Of a stretch of 64,000 bases of DNA, positions 30,752 to 40,674 are shown in pieces. A program made the position numbers and the translations under genes. The DNA comes from Legionella steigerwaltii. GTDB taxonomy: Bacteria; Pseudomonadota; Gammaproteobacteria; Legionellales; Legionellaceae. The stretch spans positions 138,353-202,352 of the forward strand of contig NZ_LNYZ01000010.1 of NCBI RefSeq assembly GCF_001468065.1. The letters run 5' to 3'. The number at the start of each line of letters is the position of its first letter. The first letter of the stretch is position 1. The notes beneath the pieces are model-generated. The model saw nothing but the letters and a program-made list of their open reading frames with translations, did no database searches and was not told the DNA's origin.

Positions 30752-33343
30752 TTAGCTCGCATCAACCATCAAACTTTTAGACACGACCTCTGCTAAATCA
30801 CGTGATAATTCCAGCTCGGCCAACCGCTCTAATTGCTCGTGCATCAGAACTTGTCTGGGTTTATCATAACGTTTCCAACGGGTGAATGGATTGGCTAAAC
30901 GCGCGGCAATCTGTGGATTGATTTTATCCAATGTCACTAACATTTCAGTTAAAAAGCGATAACCACTTCCATCTAAGGCATGAAAATTACGCGGATTACC
31001 CATACAAAACGCACCGATCAATGCACGGACTTTATTGGGATTCTTAATACTAAACGCAGAATGTTTTAATAAGACCTTTACACGAGTTAAAGTTTCGGGT
31101 AACTCACTCATGGCTTGAATGGCAAACCATTTATCTAAAACCAGATCATCTTTAGACCATTGCTTATAAAAATCTTCGACAGCCTGTTCCCGCAACCCCT
31201 GATTAGTGCAATTAACCAATAAAGAAAAACTGGCAATTTGATCAGTCATAGTTTGTGCCGCCATAAACTGCTGCTCGCATAACTCTAAAGTAGCCGATTC
31301 TTTAGCTTTCATCATGAGCCATAAACACACATTGCGCAATTTTCTGCGACCATAAGCAGGCCCATTCATGCGATGATCTTCAATTTGCCATAATTGTTGA
31401 TAGAGTGATTGGGCTGTTTCGTTTAAGTACCATCCTAATTGCTGATGGAGGAAATCACGAACATTTTCCACTGCACCCACATCCACATTATCTAATTGCG
31501 TCGCAATATCCTCAAATCCAGGGGGAGTGAGTAATTCTGCTCGTAAATCAGCGTCCAGTGAATCATCAAGTAATACATGCTGCAAAGCAGAAATTAAAGC
31601 AGAAGGTACCTGCCATTTATTGGGGGGTTGATTCAAGCATTCTTTGATGCAATTTAAAATCAGATTTTGTGCCGCATCCCATTTGGCAAAACCATCCACT
31701 TCATGTCGTAGTAAAAAGAGTAACTCGTCCTGACTCAAATCGTGTTTTAACTTAATCGGCGCAGAAAATTCACGCAATAATGAAATAACGGGTTTTTCAC
31801 TCAAATCAGTAAAAGTGAAACTTTGTTCTTTTTCCTTTAATTCCAAAATCTCTTTATCGATTGATATCTGATGACCATGAGCATCAAATAGTGCAATTCG
31901 GATTGGGATATGAAATGGTTTTTTATCATGGCATTCGGGGGTTGGTGGACAATTTTGTCGCATATTGATGGTAAGCTGCCCCTGCGCATATTCGCTGGTC
32001 ACTACCACTTCTGGGGTTCCTGCTTGACTGTACCATCTTTTAAATTGAGTTAAATCAGCATGGTTTGCGTCTTCCATCGCGGCAACAAAATCATCAATAG
32101 TGACTGCTTGGCCATCGTGACGTTCAAAGTATAAATCCATACCCCTTCGAAAACCGTCTTTTCCAAGCAGTGTATGCTGCATGCGAATTACTTCTGCACC
32201 TTTGTTATACACTGTTGCTGTATAAAAATTATTTATTTCTTGATAAGACTCTGGTCGAACTGGATGGGCCATTGCGCCAGCATCTTCGGGAAATTGCGTA
32301 CTTCGCAACACTCTAACATCCATAATTCGGTTTACATCTCGTGAATTCATATCCCGAGAAAACTCCTGATCACGAAAAACGGTTAAGCCTTCTTTCAAGC
32401 TTAACTGAAACCAATCGCGGCACGTGACTCGATTGCCGGTCCAATTATGGAAATATTCATGGGCAACAACTCCTTCAACATCAGCAAAATCTTGATCTGT
32501 TGCTGTATCAGGACGGGCGAGGATGTACTTTGAATTAAAAATATTTAATCCTTTGTTCTCCATAGCGCCCATATTAAAGTCGCTGACGGCTACAATCATA
32601 AAAATATCGAGGTCGTATTCGCGGCCATAGACTTCTTCATCCCAACGCATGGATTTTTTCAACGAGTCCATTGCATGGGTGCATTTATCTTCATTTCCTG
32701 GCTCGACATAAATACGCAAATCAATTGTACGTCCAGAACTGGTCACAAATTTATCGCGGATACACGCCAAATCACCTGCGACTAAGGCAAATAAGTAAGA
32801 TGGTTTTTTAAATGGGTCTTGCCAAACGACCCAATGACGTCCATCATCAGTCGCGCCAGATTCGATCAAATTTCCGTTTGATAATAAAGTAGGATAGTGT
32901 TTTTTATCGGCTGAAATACGTGTCGTATAAGTGGTTAGTACATCTGGGCGGTCAAGAAAGTAAGTGATACGTCGAAAACCTTCCGCCTCGCATTGCGTGC
33001 AAAATAGATGATTCGAACGATAGAGCCCGGATAATTGGGTGTTATTTTGTGGGTAAATACGCGTTACTATCTTTAATATAAACTCATCTGGACAGTTTTC
33101 GATAATAAGTGCATCAGGGTGCAGGACATAGGAAGATGGCTCCAGTTTTTGACCATTCATATGCACGCTAACCAATTCCAGCTCATCACCATATAAGTGC
33201 AAAGGGCCTTCATGTTGACGGATTAATTGAAGTTCATTACTTACTAAAGCATGATCATCATAGAGGTCAAAATTTAAATTTACAGTCTCAATTGCGAAAA
33301 AAGGGGGCTGGTAGTTTTTTAAATAAACGGTCGTGTCAGGCAT
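30752..33343 (-). CDS. pepN: Aminopeptidase N (M1 family)
   Basis: A zinc exopeptidase that trims N-terminal residues from peptides in the cytoplasm. It has 863 residues, the normal size. The exopeptidase motif GAMENKGLNIFN lies just before the zinc site HEYFHNW, with the third ligand Glu in SLKEGLTV 18 residues later. The C-terminal helical domain is complete. The ATG is preceded by AAGGA with a 10-nt spacing. It converges on the cNMP-domain gene. Confidence 0.97.
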   Translation of the reverse strand: MPDTTVYLKNYQPPFFAIETVNLNFDLYDDHALVSNELQLIRQHEGPLHLYGDELELVSVHMNGQKLEPSSYVLHPDALIIENCPDEFILKIVTRIYPQNNTQLSGLYRSNHLFCTQCEAEGFRRITYFLDRPDVLTTYTTRISADKKHYPTLLSNGNLIESGATDDGRHWVVWQDPFKKPSYLFALVAGDLACIRDKFVTSSGRTIDLRIYVEPGNEDKCTHAMDSLKKSMRWDEEVYGREYDLDIFMIVAVSDFNMGAMENKGLNIFNSKYILARPDTATDQDFADVEGVVAHEYFHNWTGNRVTCRDWFQLSLKEGLTVFRDQEFSRDMNSRDVNRIMDVRVLRSTQFPEDAGAMAHPVRPESYQEINNFYTATVYNKGAEVIRMQHTLLGKDGFRRGMDLYFERHDGQAVTIDDFVAAMEDANHADLTQFKRWYSQAGTPEVVVTSEYAQGQLTINMRQNCPPTPECHDKKPFHIPIRIALFDAHGHQISIDKEILELKEKEQSFTFTDLSEKPVISLLREFSAPIKLKHDLSQDELLFLLRHEVDGFAKWDAAQNLILNCIKECLNQPPNKWQVPSALISALQHVLLDDSLDADLRAELLTPPGFEDIATQLDNVDVGAVENVRDFLHQQLGWYLNETAQSLYQQLWQIEDHRMNGPAYGRRKLRNVCLWLMMKAKESATLELCEQQFMAAQTMTDQIASFSLLVNCTNQGLREQAVEDFYKQWSKDDLVLDKWFAIQAMSELPETLTRVKVLLKHSAFSIKNPNKVRALIGAFCMGNPRNFHALDGSGYRFLTEMLVTLDKINPQIAARLANPFTRWKRYDKPRQVLMHEQLERLAELELSRDLAEVVSKSLMVDAS

Positions 33344-33411
33344 GATTAGTACATCCTTTGCAAAAAGCGATTAAGTTTATTGAGTTATATAACAATTTTC
33401 TTAGTTTAGCC

Positions 33412-33424
33412 TATAATGATTATA
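33412..33424. promoter_or_regulatory. Palindromic -10-like site upstream of prkA
   Basis: TATAATGATTATA is a perfect palindrome around a central G, 137 bp upstream of the prkA ATG and 68 bp from the pepN start. TATAAT reads as a -10 element on both strands. No good -35 is seen at 17 bp, which fits a sigma-S-type promoter. That is the factor driving this operon in E. coli. Confidence 0.3.
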
Positions 33425-33561
33425 AAGGGGTAACTTCTTAGGTCAATCTTTAATAAGTATTACGAAGTTAGCTGAAAATTCATATATTGCTTTTACCAGT
33501 AAAATGCAATAAATGTAAAGAAACACAAGATATCCTTCATAAGGATAAAAGGGGATGGCAT

Positions 33562-35493
33562 ATGAACACTCAAGACTTTTTAACCAGCTATACCAAACGC
33601 TTTGTGGATAACAAAGAAGAAGAGATGAGTTTGGAAGAATACCTGGAATTGTGTAAAAATGACCCTTCTGCTTATGCCAATCCAGCGGAGCGCTTGCTCA
33701 TGGCAATAGGCGAACCTGAAATGATTGATACGCGCCATGATCCTGTTTTATCAAGAATTTTTTCCAATAAAATCATTCCACGATATACTGTATTCCAAGA
33801 TTTTTATGGTATGGAAGAGCCCATTGAGCAAATTGTTGGTTTTCTAAAACATGCAGCTCAAGGCCTAGAAGAAACCAAACAAGTACTTTATCTTTTAGGA
33901 CCTGTAGGAGGAGGTAAATCTTCTATTGCTGAAAAACTGAAAGATTTAATGGAGAAAATACCTTTTTATGCCATAAAGGGTTCACCTGTATTTGAATCAC
34001 CACTGTCTTTATTTAATCCAATAGAAGATGCAGAGTTACTTCAAGAACGTTTTGGGATCCCTCCTCGTTACTTACGTTATTTGATGTCACCATGGGCAGT
34101 CAAAAGATTGCATGAATATAATGGGGATATTAGTCAATTTAGAGTGGTCAAAGTCAGACCTTCGCGTTTAAAACAAATTGCAGTGTCCAAAACAGAGCCC
34201 GGTGATGAAAACAATCAGGATATTTCGTCTTTAGTAGGTAAAGTTGATATTCGTAAATTAGAAAACTTTTCTCAAGATGATCCTGATGCATACAGTTACT
34301 CCGGAGGGCTGTGTCGATCAAACCGCGGTCTTTTAGAGTTTGTCGAAATGTTTAAAGCCCCCATTAAAGTGTTGCATCCCTTATTAACGGCAACTCAGGA
34401 AGGCAATTACAATGCGACTGAAGGTTTATCTTCCATTCCATTCGAGGGTATTATTTTAGCGCATTCGAATGAATCAGAATGGCAATCATTTAGAAACAAT
34501 AAAAACAATGAAGCGTTTATAGATCGTATTAATATAGTTAAAGTTCCTTATTGTCTCCGCGTTTCTGAAGAAATTAGAATTTATCAAAAACTCATTGATA
34601 ATAGTTCTCTAACTCACGCTCAATGTGCTCCAGGGACTTTGGACATGTTAGCGCAATTTTCCGTCTTAACTCGTTTAAAAGAGCCACAAAACTCCAGCAT
34701 TTACTCCAAAATGCGGGTGTACAATGGAGAGAGCTTAAAAGACACTGATCCCAAAGCAAAATCATATCAAGAATACCGCGATTTTGCCGGCGTTGATGAA
34801 GGAATGAGCGGCGTATCAACACGCTTTGCTTTCAAAATTCTTTCTAAAGTGTTTAATTTTGATCACAGTGAAGTTGCAGCAAACCCTGTACATTTAATGT
34901 ATGTACTGGAACGTCAAATTGAACAAGAACAATTTCCTCAGGAAGTACAAGAATCTTACCTAGGCTTTATCAAAGAATATCTGGCACCCAAGTATGTTGA
35001 ATTTATTGGCAAGGAAATTCAAACAGCCTACTTGGAATCTTATTCTGAGTATGGACAAAATATCTTTGACCGCTACATAACCTATGCTGATTTCTGGATT
35101 CAAGATCAGGATTATCGAGATCCAGATACCGGTGAAATCTTTGACCGTGCCTTATTAAATCAAGAGCTTGAAAAAATTGAAAAACCCGCAGGAATATCTA
35201 ATCCAAAAGATTTTCGTAATGAAGTAGTAAACTTTGTTTTACGTGCTCGTGCGAATAATCGAGGCAAAAATCCTGTGTGGAATAGTTATGAAAAATTAAG
35301 ATCAGTTATTGAGAAAAAGATGTTTACCAATACTGAAGACTTATTACCCGTTATTTCCTTCAATGCCAAAGCATCTGAAGATGATAAGAAAAAACATGAA
35401 GAGTTTATTTCTCGAATGATTGAGAAAGGGTATACACGCAAACAAGTACGCTTGCTTTGTGAATGGTATTTGCGAGTACGTAAGTCACAATAA
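33562..35493 (+). CDS. prkA: PrkA-type AAA+ serine protein kinase (YeaG family)
   Basis: A cytoplasmic protein with an N-terminal AAA+ ATPase core and a C-terminal PrkA kinase-like domain. In E. coli (YeaG) it acts with YeaH in nitrogen-starvation and stationary-phase adaptation. ATG 33562 (MNTQDFLTSYTKRF) gives 643 residues, matching YeaG (644). An upstream in-frame extension of 25 codons is unlikely. Walker A is LGPVGGGKSSIAEKL, and AHSNESEW and the sensor region are conserved. It is the first gene of prkA-yeaH-spoVR. Confidence 0.95.
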   Translation: MNTQDFLTSYTKRFVDNKEEEMSLEEYLELCKNDPSAYANPAERLLMAIGEPEMIDTRHDPVLSRIFSNKIIPRYTVFQDFYGMEEPIEQIVGFLKHAAQGLEETKQVLYLLGPVGGGKSSIAEKLKDLMEKIPFYAIKGSPVFESPLSLFNPIEDAELLQERFGIPPRYLRYLMSPWAVKRLHEYNGDISQFRVVKVRPSRLKQIAVSKTEPGDENNQDISSLVGKVDIRKLENFSQDDPDAYSYSGGLCRSNRGLLEFVEMFKAPIKVLHPLLTATQEGNYNATEGLSSIPFEGIILAHSNESEWQSFRNNKNNEAFIDRINIVKVPYCLRVSEEIRIYQKLIDNSSLTHAQCAPGTLDMLAQFSVLTRLKEPQNSSIYSKMRVYNGESLKDTDPKAKSYQEYRDFAGVDEGMSGVSTRFAFKILSKVFNFDHSEVAANPVHLMYVLERQIEQEQFPQEVQESYLGFIKEYLAPKYVEFIGKEIQTAYLESYSEYGQNIFDRYITYADFWIQDQDYRDPDTGEIFDRALLNQELEKIEKPAGISNPKDFRNEVVNFVLRARANNRGKNPVWNSYEKLRSVIEKKMFTNTEDLLPVISFNAKASEDDKKKHEEFISRMIEKGYTRKQVRLLCEWYLRVRKSQ

Positions 35494-35531
35494 TAAATTC
35501 TTTCTCCTCGATGAGAAAGCAAAAGGTACTG

Positions 35532-35624
35532 CTATTTGTAGTTTTGGAAATGCTGTAGTTTAGAATCTATGCGATAAACATTTCCTTGAGTAGGAGGACC
35601 TTGTCCTCACTCAACTACAAATAG
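35532..35624. other. Nested inverted repeat between prkA and yeaH
   Basis: A perfect 12-bp inverted repeat, CTATTTGTAGTT (35532-35543) and AACTACAAATAG (35613-35624), encloses a second hairpin. The inner one pairs TTGAGT plus GAGGAC (35586-35599, AG bulge) with GTCCTC plus ACTCAA (35603-35614). The stem edges share two bases, so the two structures may be mutually exclusive. It fills most of the 163-bp spacer and could control yeaH-spoVR expression, or it may be a small mobile-element remnant. Confidence 0.55.
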
Positions 35625-35656
35625 GCGCAAGATAAAAGATTATGTGGGGCTAAATT

Positions 35657-36925
35657 ATGTCGCAATTGATTGATAGACGACAAAATGCAGGGAAAAAAAG
35701 TACGGTTAACCGCCAACGTTTTCTTCGTCGCTATAAAAATCAGATAAAACGAGCCGTCTCCGATGCTGTTGGCAAACGAAGTATCACTGAAATTGATCAA
35801 GGTGAGCAAATAACGATTCCAGCCAAAGATATTTCTGAACCTGTATTTCACCGCGGCCAAGGTGGGCACATAGAACGTGTGCTCCCAGGCAATGACAATT
35901 TTGTTTCTGGCGACAGAATAAGAAGACCGAGTGGCAGCTCAGGTAGTGGTGGTGATGGATCTAATGCCAGCGACAGTGGTGAAGGTGAAGATAATTTTGT
36001 TTTTGAACTGTCTCGAGAAGAATTTCTTGATCTGTACTTTGAAGATCTGGAATTACCCGACTTGATTAAGAAAGAATTGGCACGCATTAGTACCTTCAAA
36101 ACAGTAAGAGCAGGAGTAACCACCAGCGGGATTCCAAACAATATTAATGTGCTCCGCTCAATGAAACAAGCAACTGGACGTCGAGTTGCTTTAGCTTCGC
36201 CGTATAAAAAACAATTAAGAGAGGCTATAGAAGAACTGGAGCAACTGCAAGCACAGCCCATTCAAGACACTGAAATCCTAAAAGACCTACAAAAGAAAAT
36301 TGAATTCCTGAAAAAGAAAATACAAACCGTGCCCTTCATCGATACCATTGATCTACGTTATAACTTTCGGGTTCGGGTTCCTTCACCATCAACTCAAGCA
36401 GTTATGTTTTGTGTTATGGACGTATCCGGTTCCATGGATGAGGCGAAAAAAGACATAGCAAAACGATTTTTTATCCTTCTTTACATGTTCCTCACCAAAA
36501 ATTATGAAAAAATAGAGTTGGTATTTATCCGGCATCATACTTCCGCTAAGGAAGTGAATGAAGAAGAATTTTTTTATTCTCGAGAAACTGGAGGCACGGT
36601 GGTGTCCAGCGCCTTGGAACTTCTTAGTACTATAATTGATTCACGTTATCCTCCGGAAGCCTGGAACATTTATGTGGCCCAAGCATCGGATGGTGATAAT
36701 TGGAATGCGGACTCCCCCTATTGCCAGGAGTTACTGCAAGATAAAATTATGCCTTTATTGCAATATTTTGCATACATTGAAATCATGCCGCGCCACCATC
36801 AGAGTTTATGGGAGGTCTATCAGCTGGTGAAAGAGCGCTACCCTAATTTTGCTATGGAAAACATTGATACGGTCGCAGACATCTATCCCGTATTTCATGA
36901 GCTATTTAAAAGGAAAACTGCATGA
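35657..36925 (+). CDS. yeaH: YeaH family (DUF444) protein
   Basis: A 422-residue cytoplasmic protein of the YeaH/DUF444 family with a von Willebrand A-like domain. The N-terminal part is basic (RRQNAGKKSTVNRQRFLRR), followed by a Gly/Ser/Asp-rich linker (about 88-112). The MIDAS motif DVSGSM is near residue 255. It is the known partner of PrkA/YeaG. Its stop overlaps the spoVR start (ATGA). Confidence 0.95.
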   Translation: MSQLIDRRQNAGKKSTVNRQRFLRRYKNQIKRAVSDAVGKRSITEIDQGEQITIPAKDISEPVFHRGQGGHIERVLPGNDNFVSGDRIRRPSGSSGSGGDGSNASDSGEGEDNFVFELSREEFLDLYFEDLELPDLIKKELARISTFKTVRAGVTTSGIPNNINVLRSMKQATGRRVALASPYKKQLREAIEELEQLQAQPIQDTEILKDLQKKIEFLKKKIQTVPFIDTIDLRYNFRVRVPSPSTQAVMFCVMDVSGSMDEAKKDIAKRFFILLYMFLTKNYEKIELVFIRHHTSAKEVNEEEFFYSRETGGTVVSSALELLSTIIDSRYPPEAWNIYVAQASDGDNWNADSPYCQELLQDKIMPLLQYFAYIEIMPRHHQSLWEVYQLVKERYPNFAMENIDTVADIYPVFHELFKRKTA

Positions 36926-38430
36926 AAAAGAAGAAGCCATTATCCACAGGTGCAGAATGGACCTTTGAATTAATTCAAGACTATGACCGCGAAATTGCGC
37001 GTATCGCCAAAGAGTTTAAGTTAGACACCTATCCCAATCAAATAGAGGTGATTACTGCAGAACAAATGATGGATGCATATGCTTCTGTAGGCATGCCTAT
37101 TGGTTATCATCATTGGTCTTTCGGCAAACACTTTGTCGGTGTTGAAAAAAATTATAAACGGGGACATATGGGTTTGGCCTATGAACTCGTTATTAATTCA
37201 AATCCTTGTATTTCTTATCTCATGGAAGAAAATACGATGGCCATGCAAGCTTTAGTCATTGCGCATGCGTGTTATGGCCATAATTCATTTTTTAAAAACA
37301 ATTATTTATTTAAGATGTGGACTTCTGCAGATGCCATCATCGATTATTTAGTATTCGCACGAAAATACATCAGTGATTGCGAACAACGTTATGGTATCAA
37401 TGAAGTAGAAGCAATCTTGGATGCCTGTCATGCACTGATGAACTATGGCGTCGATCGCTACAAACACCCTACCCCTTTATCCATACAGGAAGAAAAAATC
37501 CGCCAACAAAACCGCGAAATTTACATGCAATCTCAAGTCAATGAATTATGGCGAACTATTCCTCAAAGCAGACAGGTCGCCGAACAAATAAAGAAAAAGC
37601 GCTTCCCCGAAGAACCACAAGAAAATATTTTGTATTTCATTGAAAAAAATGCCCCCTTGCTAGAACCTTGGCAAAGAGAAATCGTACGTATTGTACGTAA
37701 GATGGCCCAATATTTTTATCCACAAGGCCAAACCAAGGTGATGAATGAAGGATGGGCTTGTTTTTGGCACTATACCATTTTACATGCACTCTATGATGAA
37801 GGTTTGGTTACTGATGAATTTATGTTGGAAGTATTACAAAGCCATACCAATGTTATTATGCAACTGCCTTATAATAGTCCTTATTATAGTGGCATTAATC
37901 CCTATACGTTGGGATATCATATGATGCAAGACATCAAACGGATTTGTGAAAATCCTACCGAAGAGGATAAAGCATGGTTTCCTTATTTAGCAAACACCGA
38001 TTGGCTCAGTAGTCTGGATAATGCCATGCGCCATTTCAAGGATGAAAGTTTTATTGCCCAATATTTATCACCTAAATTAATTCGCGATTTAAAATTATTC
38101 CATATCGTAGACGATGATCGCAGCCCAGATTTGTATGTTAATGCGATTCATAATGAGTTAGGGTATCAAAAAATAAGAGAAGCATTGTCACGACAATATA
38201 ATTTAGGTTATTTAGAACCAGACATTCAAATTGATTCTGTTGATTTGCAAGGTGATCGCTCAATGACACTAAGATACACTCAACAAAATAGAGTGCCTTT
38301 GGGTAACACGACAATAGATGTACTGAAACATCTCTATTCTTTATGGAAATTCCCTATCGTTTTACAAGCAGTCAATCCCGACAATGAGGTCACCGAAGAA
38401 TACCATTGTCCGCCTTTGGCTAATGCCTAA
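36922..38430 (+). CDS. spoVR: SpoVR family protein (YcgB-like)
   Basis: A 502-residue SpoVR/YcgB family protein, co-conserved with PrkA and YeaH; its biochemical role is not established. Family stretches seen are GMPIGYHHWSFGKHF, IAHACYGHNSFFKNNY, MNEGWACFWHYTI and SPYYSGINPYTLGYHM. The start overlaps the yeaH stop by 4 nt, and AAAGGA lies about 8 nt upstream. It is the last gene of the three-gene operon; no clear terminator hairpin follows. Confidence 0.95.
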   Translation: MKKKKPLSTGAEWTFELIQDYDREIARIAKEFKLDTYPNQIEVITAEQMMDAYASVGMPIGYHHWSFGKHFVGVEKNYKRGHMGLAYELVINSNPCISYLMEENTMAMQALVIAHACYGHNSFFKNNYLFKMWTSADAIIDYLVFARKYISDCEQRYGINEVEAILDACHALMNYGVDRYKHPTPLSIQEEKIRQQNREIYMQSQVNELWRTIPQSRQVAEQIKKKRFPEEPQENILYFIEKNAPLLEPWQREIVRIVRKMAQYFYPQGQTKVMNEGWACFWHYTILHALYDEGLVTDEFMLEVLQSHTNVIMQLPYNSPYYSGINPYTLGYHMMQDIKRICENPTEEDKAWFPYLANTDWLSSLDNAMRHFKDESFIAQYLSPKLIRDLKLFHIVDDDRSPDLYVNAIHNELGYQKIREALSRQYNLGYLEPDIQIDSVDLQGDRSMTLRYTQQNRVPLGNTTIDVLKHLYSLWKFPIVLQAVNPDNEVTEEYHCPPLANA

Positions 38431-38487
38431 TTTAAAGATTCAATCCAAACTTGATGAGAAAATATAAAACAATTGGAAAATAATAGA

Positions 38488-39600
38488 TTACATGGAACGA
38501 TGTAATCCTTCAGGCCCACTAGGTTGGATAGACTCATTTTTTGATTCCGTGGGTTCAGGCGATGCCTTATATTCTTTTTGAACATATAAAACATCTTTTA
38601 TTAAACAATTCAGGCAATCACGCGATGTAGGTCCATATGTACTGAGCCTTGCAGATTCTAGATGAGTCCATGCTCCTTCAAAATTAGGTGGATTTTCTTT
38701 TAATGCATGATTAACAGCCTTTAATGCCTTATCTATAATTTTTTTATTTTTAATGCCCATTCTATATGTAGAAAACCATTGTCCATGGATGTGAGCAGCA
38801 TAAGCATCTTTTATACCTAGAACGGCTTCTTTTAGAGTATTCAAATCCCTTTGGGCTTTACTGGTTCCACCTATTTCTAAATTTTTTACAGAATCAGGCA
38901 GAAGTTTTCTCATTACCCTCAAAGGATGGGATCGAAACATACTTTTTTCTTGATAAAAAGAAAAGGTATTTCCGTAATATTGTTGACCAGGAAGCGCACT
39001 TATTACATCGTGGTCCAACCTATAATTACAAAATTGACTAAAAATATGATTATAAGTCCTAGTCAAAAACTGACCATGAAGTGTATTGATAGGTGCTGTA
39101 TTAAACGTTCTAACATGCAAGCTTCTTGATTCTCGCAAGTGTGCATCTGTGGCGTAGGCTTTAGTTCCTACATATTGAGCTAGGTGCCCTCCTAGAGAAT
39201 GTCCGACTAATATTATGTCTCTATTTGGAAACTGTTCTTTTGTTCTTTCATAAAAAGAAAAAGCCTCTGCCCGCAATTTTTTTTCTACTGTACCAGTCAA
39301 TGCTAAAGTAATATTAGAATACAGATCTTGAGTAGCAGCTGTTCCTCTAAAAGAAATGATAACAGGTGATTCCTTATCGATTGGTTCAAGACGAACCGCT
39401 GTTAAACCATTAGAGTTTCTTGCCTTGGCATTTGTTTTAACAGTTATCTGATATTCTGATTGAGCAATATTATCTACTAATTGCTGTGTAGCAAGGTAAC
39501 CTTTACGAGACTCATCTTGACGCAAAGCATTATCTTCCCCCTCAATACGATAAGCGAGATGTGCTGCATTGATTAATAATCCAATAGTACATTTTGGCAT
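38488..39600 (-). CDS. Class 3 lipase-like alpha/beta hydrolase, candidate effector
   Basis: A 370-residue protein with the lipase elbow ILVGHSLGGHLAQYVG (Ser about 135), preceded by VIISFRGTAA, which resembles the oxyanion/FRGT strand of class 3 lipases. The likely catalytic Asp is in YRLDHDVISALPG and a His in FRSHPLRV. There is no signal peptide. A Lys-rich helical C-terminal region (about 270-345) and a Pro/Glu/Ser tail follow. The cytosolic-looking lipase plus extra C-terminal domain fits a Dot/Icm substrate, but this is inference. A good AGGAAG site precedes the ATG. Confidence 0.8.
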   Translation of the reverse strand: MPKCTIGLLINAAHLAYRIEGEDNALRQDESRKGYLATQQLVDNIAQSEYQITVKTNAKARNSNGLTAVRLEPIDKESPVIISFRGTAATQDLYSNITLALTGTVEKKLRAEAFSFYERTKEQFPNRDIILVGHSLGGHLAQYVGTKAYATDAHLRESRSLHVRTFNTAPINTLHGQFLTRTYNHIFSQFCNYRLDHDVISALPGQQYYGNTFSFYQEKSMFRSHPLRVMRKLLPDSVKNLEIGGTSKAQRDLNTLKEAVLGIKDAYAAHIHGQWFSTYRMGIKNKKIIDKALKAVNHALKENPPNFEGAWTHLESARLSTYGPTSRDCLNCLIKDVLYVQKEYKASPEPTESKNESIQPSGPEGLHRSM

Positions 39601-39779
39601 AACTACTTCCTAAATACATTAGGCGATTAGCTTGATGGGTAAAAAAATGACTAACTGCCTCTTATTTAGATTCTATCAGAATATTGTTAATTTATTAAGG
39701 AATTGGATAAGGAGAATGAGCACTCTCCTGGATATCGCGCATGAAGCGGCGGGGTACTTAGAGAAAAAGATAGTCTTTT

Positions 39780-39864
39780 GTAGCCTGGGTGAAGCGAAGC
39801 CGAACCCGGGTTTATCAGACTTGATTGTTTATACCCGGGTTCCGCTTCGCTTCACCCAGGCTAC
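39780..39864. repeat. GTAGCC palindromic repeat, copy C
   Basis: An 85-bp copy. The left arm is GTAGCCTGGGTGAAGCGAAG and the right arm ends CGCTTCACCCAGGCTAC. The inner CCCGGG boxes enclose a spacer of about 22 bp. It lies 3' of the exported-protein gene and upstream of the lipase gene start region (same strand). Confidence 0.9.
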
Positions 39865-39871
39865 AAGATGC

Positions 39872-40486
39872 TTAATTCTTTTTATTTTCCTTGGCCATTT
39901 CAGTACTTGCGTACACTCTAATAGCACCCTCAAGATAAGGGTCTAAATTAAACACTGTCCCGAACGCTTTGGCTGCTACTTCATTCGTATTGAGATACCA
40001 ATCACTAATATCGTCAGAATAATACTGCACAATCATGGGCTTAAATAGCGCAAATGCAGCATCACCTAGATGTCTTGCAGCAACTCCTGCTCTCACAAAA
40101 TATTTGTTTCCTTTGAGGGCATGATTAAGAAGCTCTGCAGCTTCATCTGGAGTACTGGGCGCACTTGCTTCGACAGGTACAGAATCCGAGGAATAAACCT
40201 TTACGGTAACTGCCAATTTATCCCCATATTCATAAACGCGGTTGATGAACGAAGCTAATGCATGCGCTTTATCCGCATTACATACAGTAACTTTGATTTC
40301 CATTTCAAGTCCATCACCTGTTAAATCATTTACCTGCACGCAAGGATCAGCATTTAAGGTAGCACTTAACAGATTGTTTAATAAGTACCAAGGTGGAAGA
40401 AGCTTCCCGGCACTTGCTGTGAAAGTAATACTGCTTAAGAATATACCCAGGAATAGCCCTACTTTATTTACTGCTCGATTCATCAT
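39872..40486 (-). CDS. Exported hypothetical protein
   Basis: Unrecognised, 204 residues. A clear signal peptide, VGLFLGIFLSSITFTASA (cleavage after about residue 26), is followed by a soluble domain of mixed helix and strand with two cysteines (DPCVQV and VTVCNAD), which could form a periplasmic disulfide. Two adjacent ATGs (40486, 40483) are equally plausible starts. It lies downstream of lapA on the same strand. Confidence 0.75.
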   Translation of the reverse strand: MMNRAVNKVGLFLGIFLSSITFTASAGKLLPPWYLLNNLLSATLNADPCVQVNDLTGDGLEMEIKVTVCNADKAHALASFINRVYEYGDKLAVTVKVYSSDSVPVEASAPSTPDEAAELLNHALKGNKYFVRAGVAARHLGDAAFALFKPMIVQYYSDDISDWYLNTNEVAAKAFGTVFNLDPYLEGAIRVYASTEMAKENKKN

Positions 40487-40596
40487 TACATCTCACATTG
40501 ATTAAAGAAAAACAATCACCTCTATGAATTCGCCTGGATCTCGAACACTTCCCACGACTTGTTCGCTGGGTCTAGTGTTTAAGAAGCGTTCCTGGA

Positions 40597-40617
40597 TCCC
40601 GCAGGCAAGCCGCGGGA
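40597..40617. repeat. GC-rich hairpin (TCCCGC..GCGGGA)
   Basis: TCCCGC-A-GGC-AA-GCC-GCGGGA folds as a 9-bp stem with one bulged A. It stands out as a GC-rich island in an AT-rich 188-bp spacer between lapA and the exported-protein gene. It looks like a REP-type unit different from the GTAGCC family, and it could also end the lapA transcript. Only one copy was found in the window. Confidence 0.4.
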
Positions 40618-40674
40618 CGTACAGGTCTTCCAGAGACACAGATAAGGTTGCAGATTAATTTATAAACATATAGA

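Noticed and set aside
35848..36261. 137-codon minus-strand ORF opposite yeaH
   Set aside because: Ser/Pro-rich shadow of the Gly/Ser linker in yeaH.
39632..39946. 104-codon plus-strand ORF upstream of lipase
   Set aside because: It reads through repeat copy C and into the antisense of the exported-protein gene, so it is not coding.
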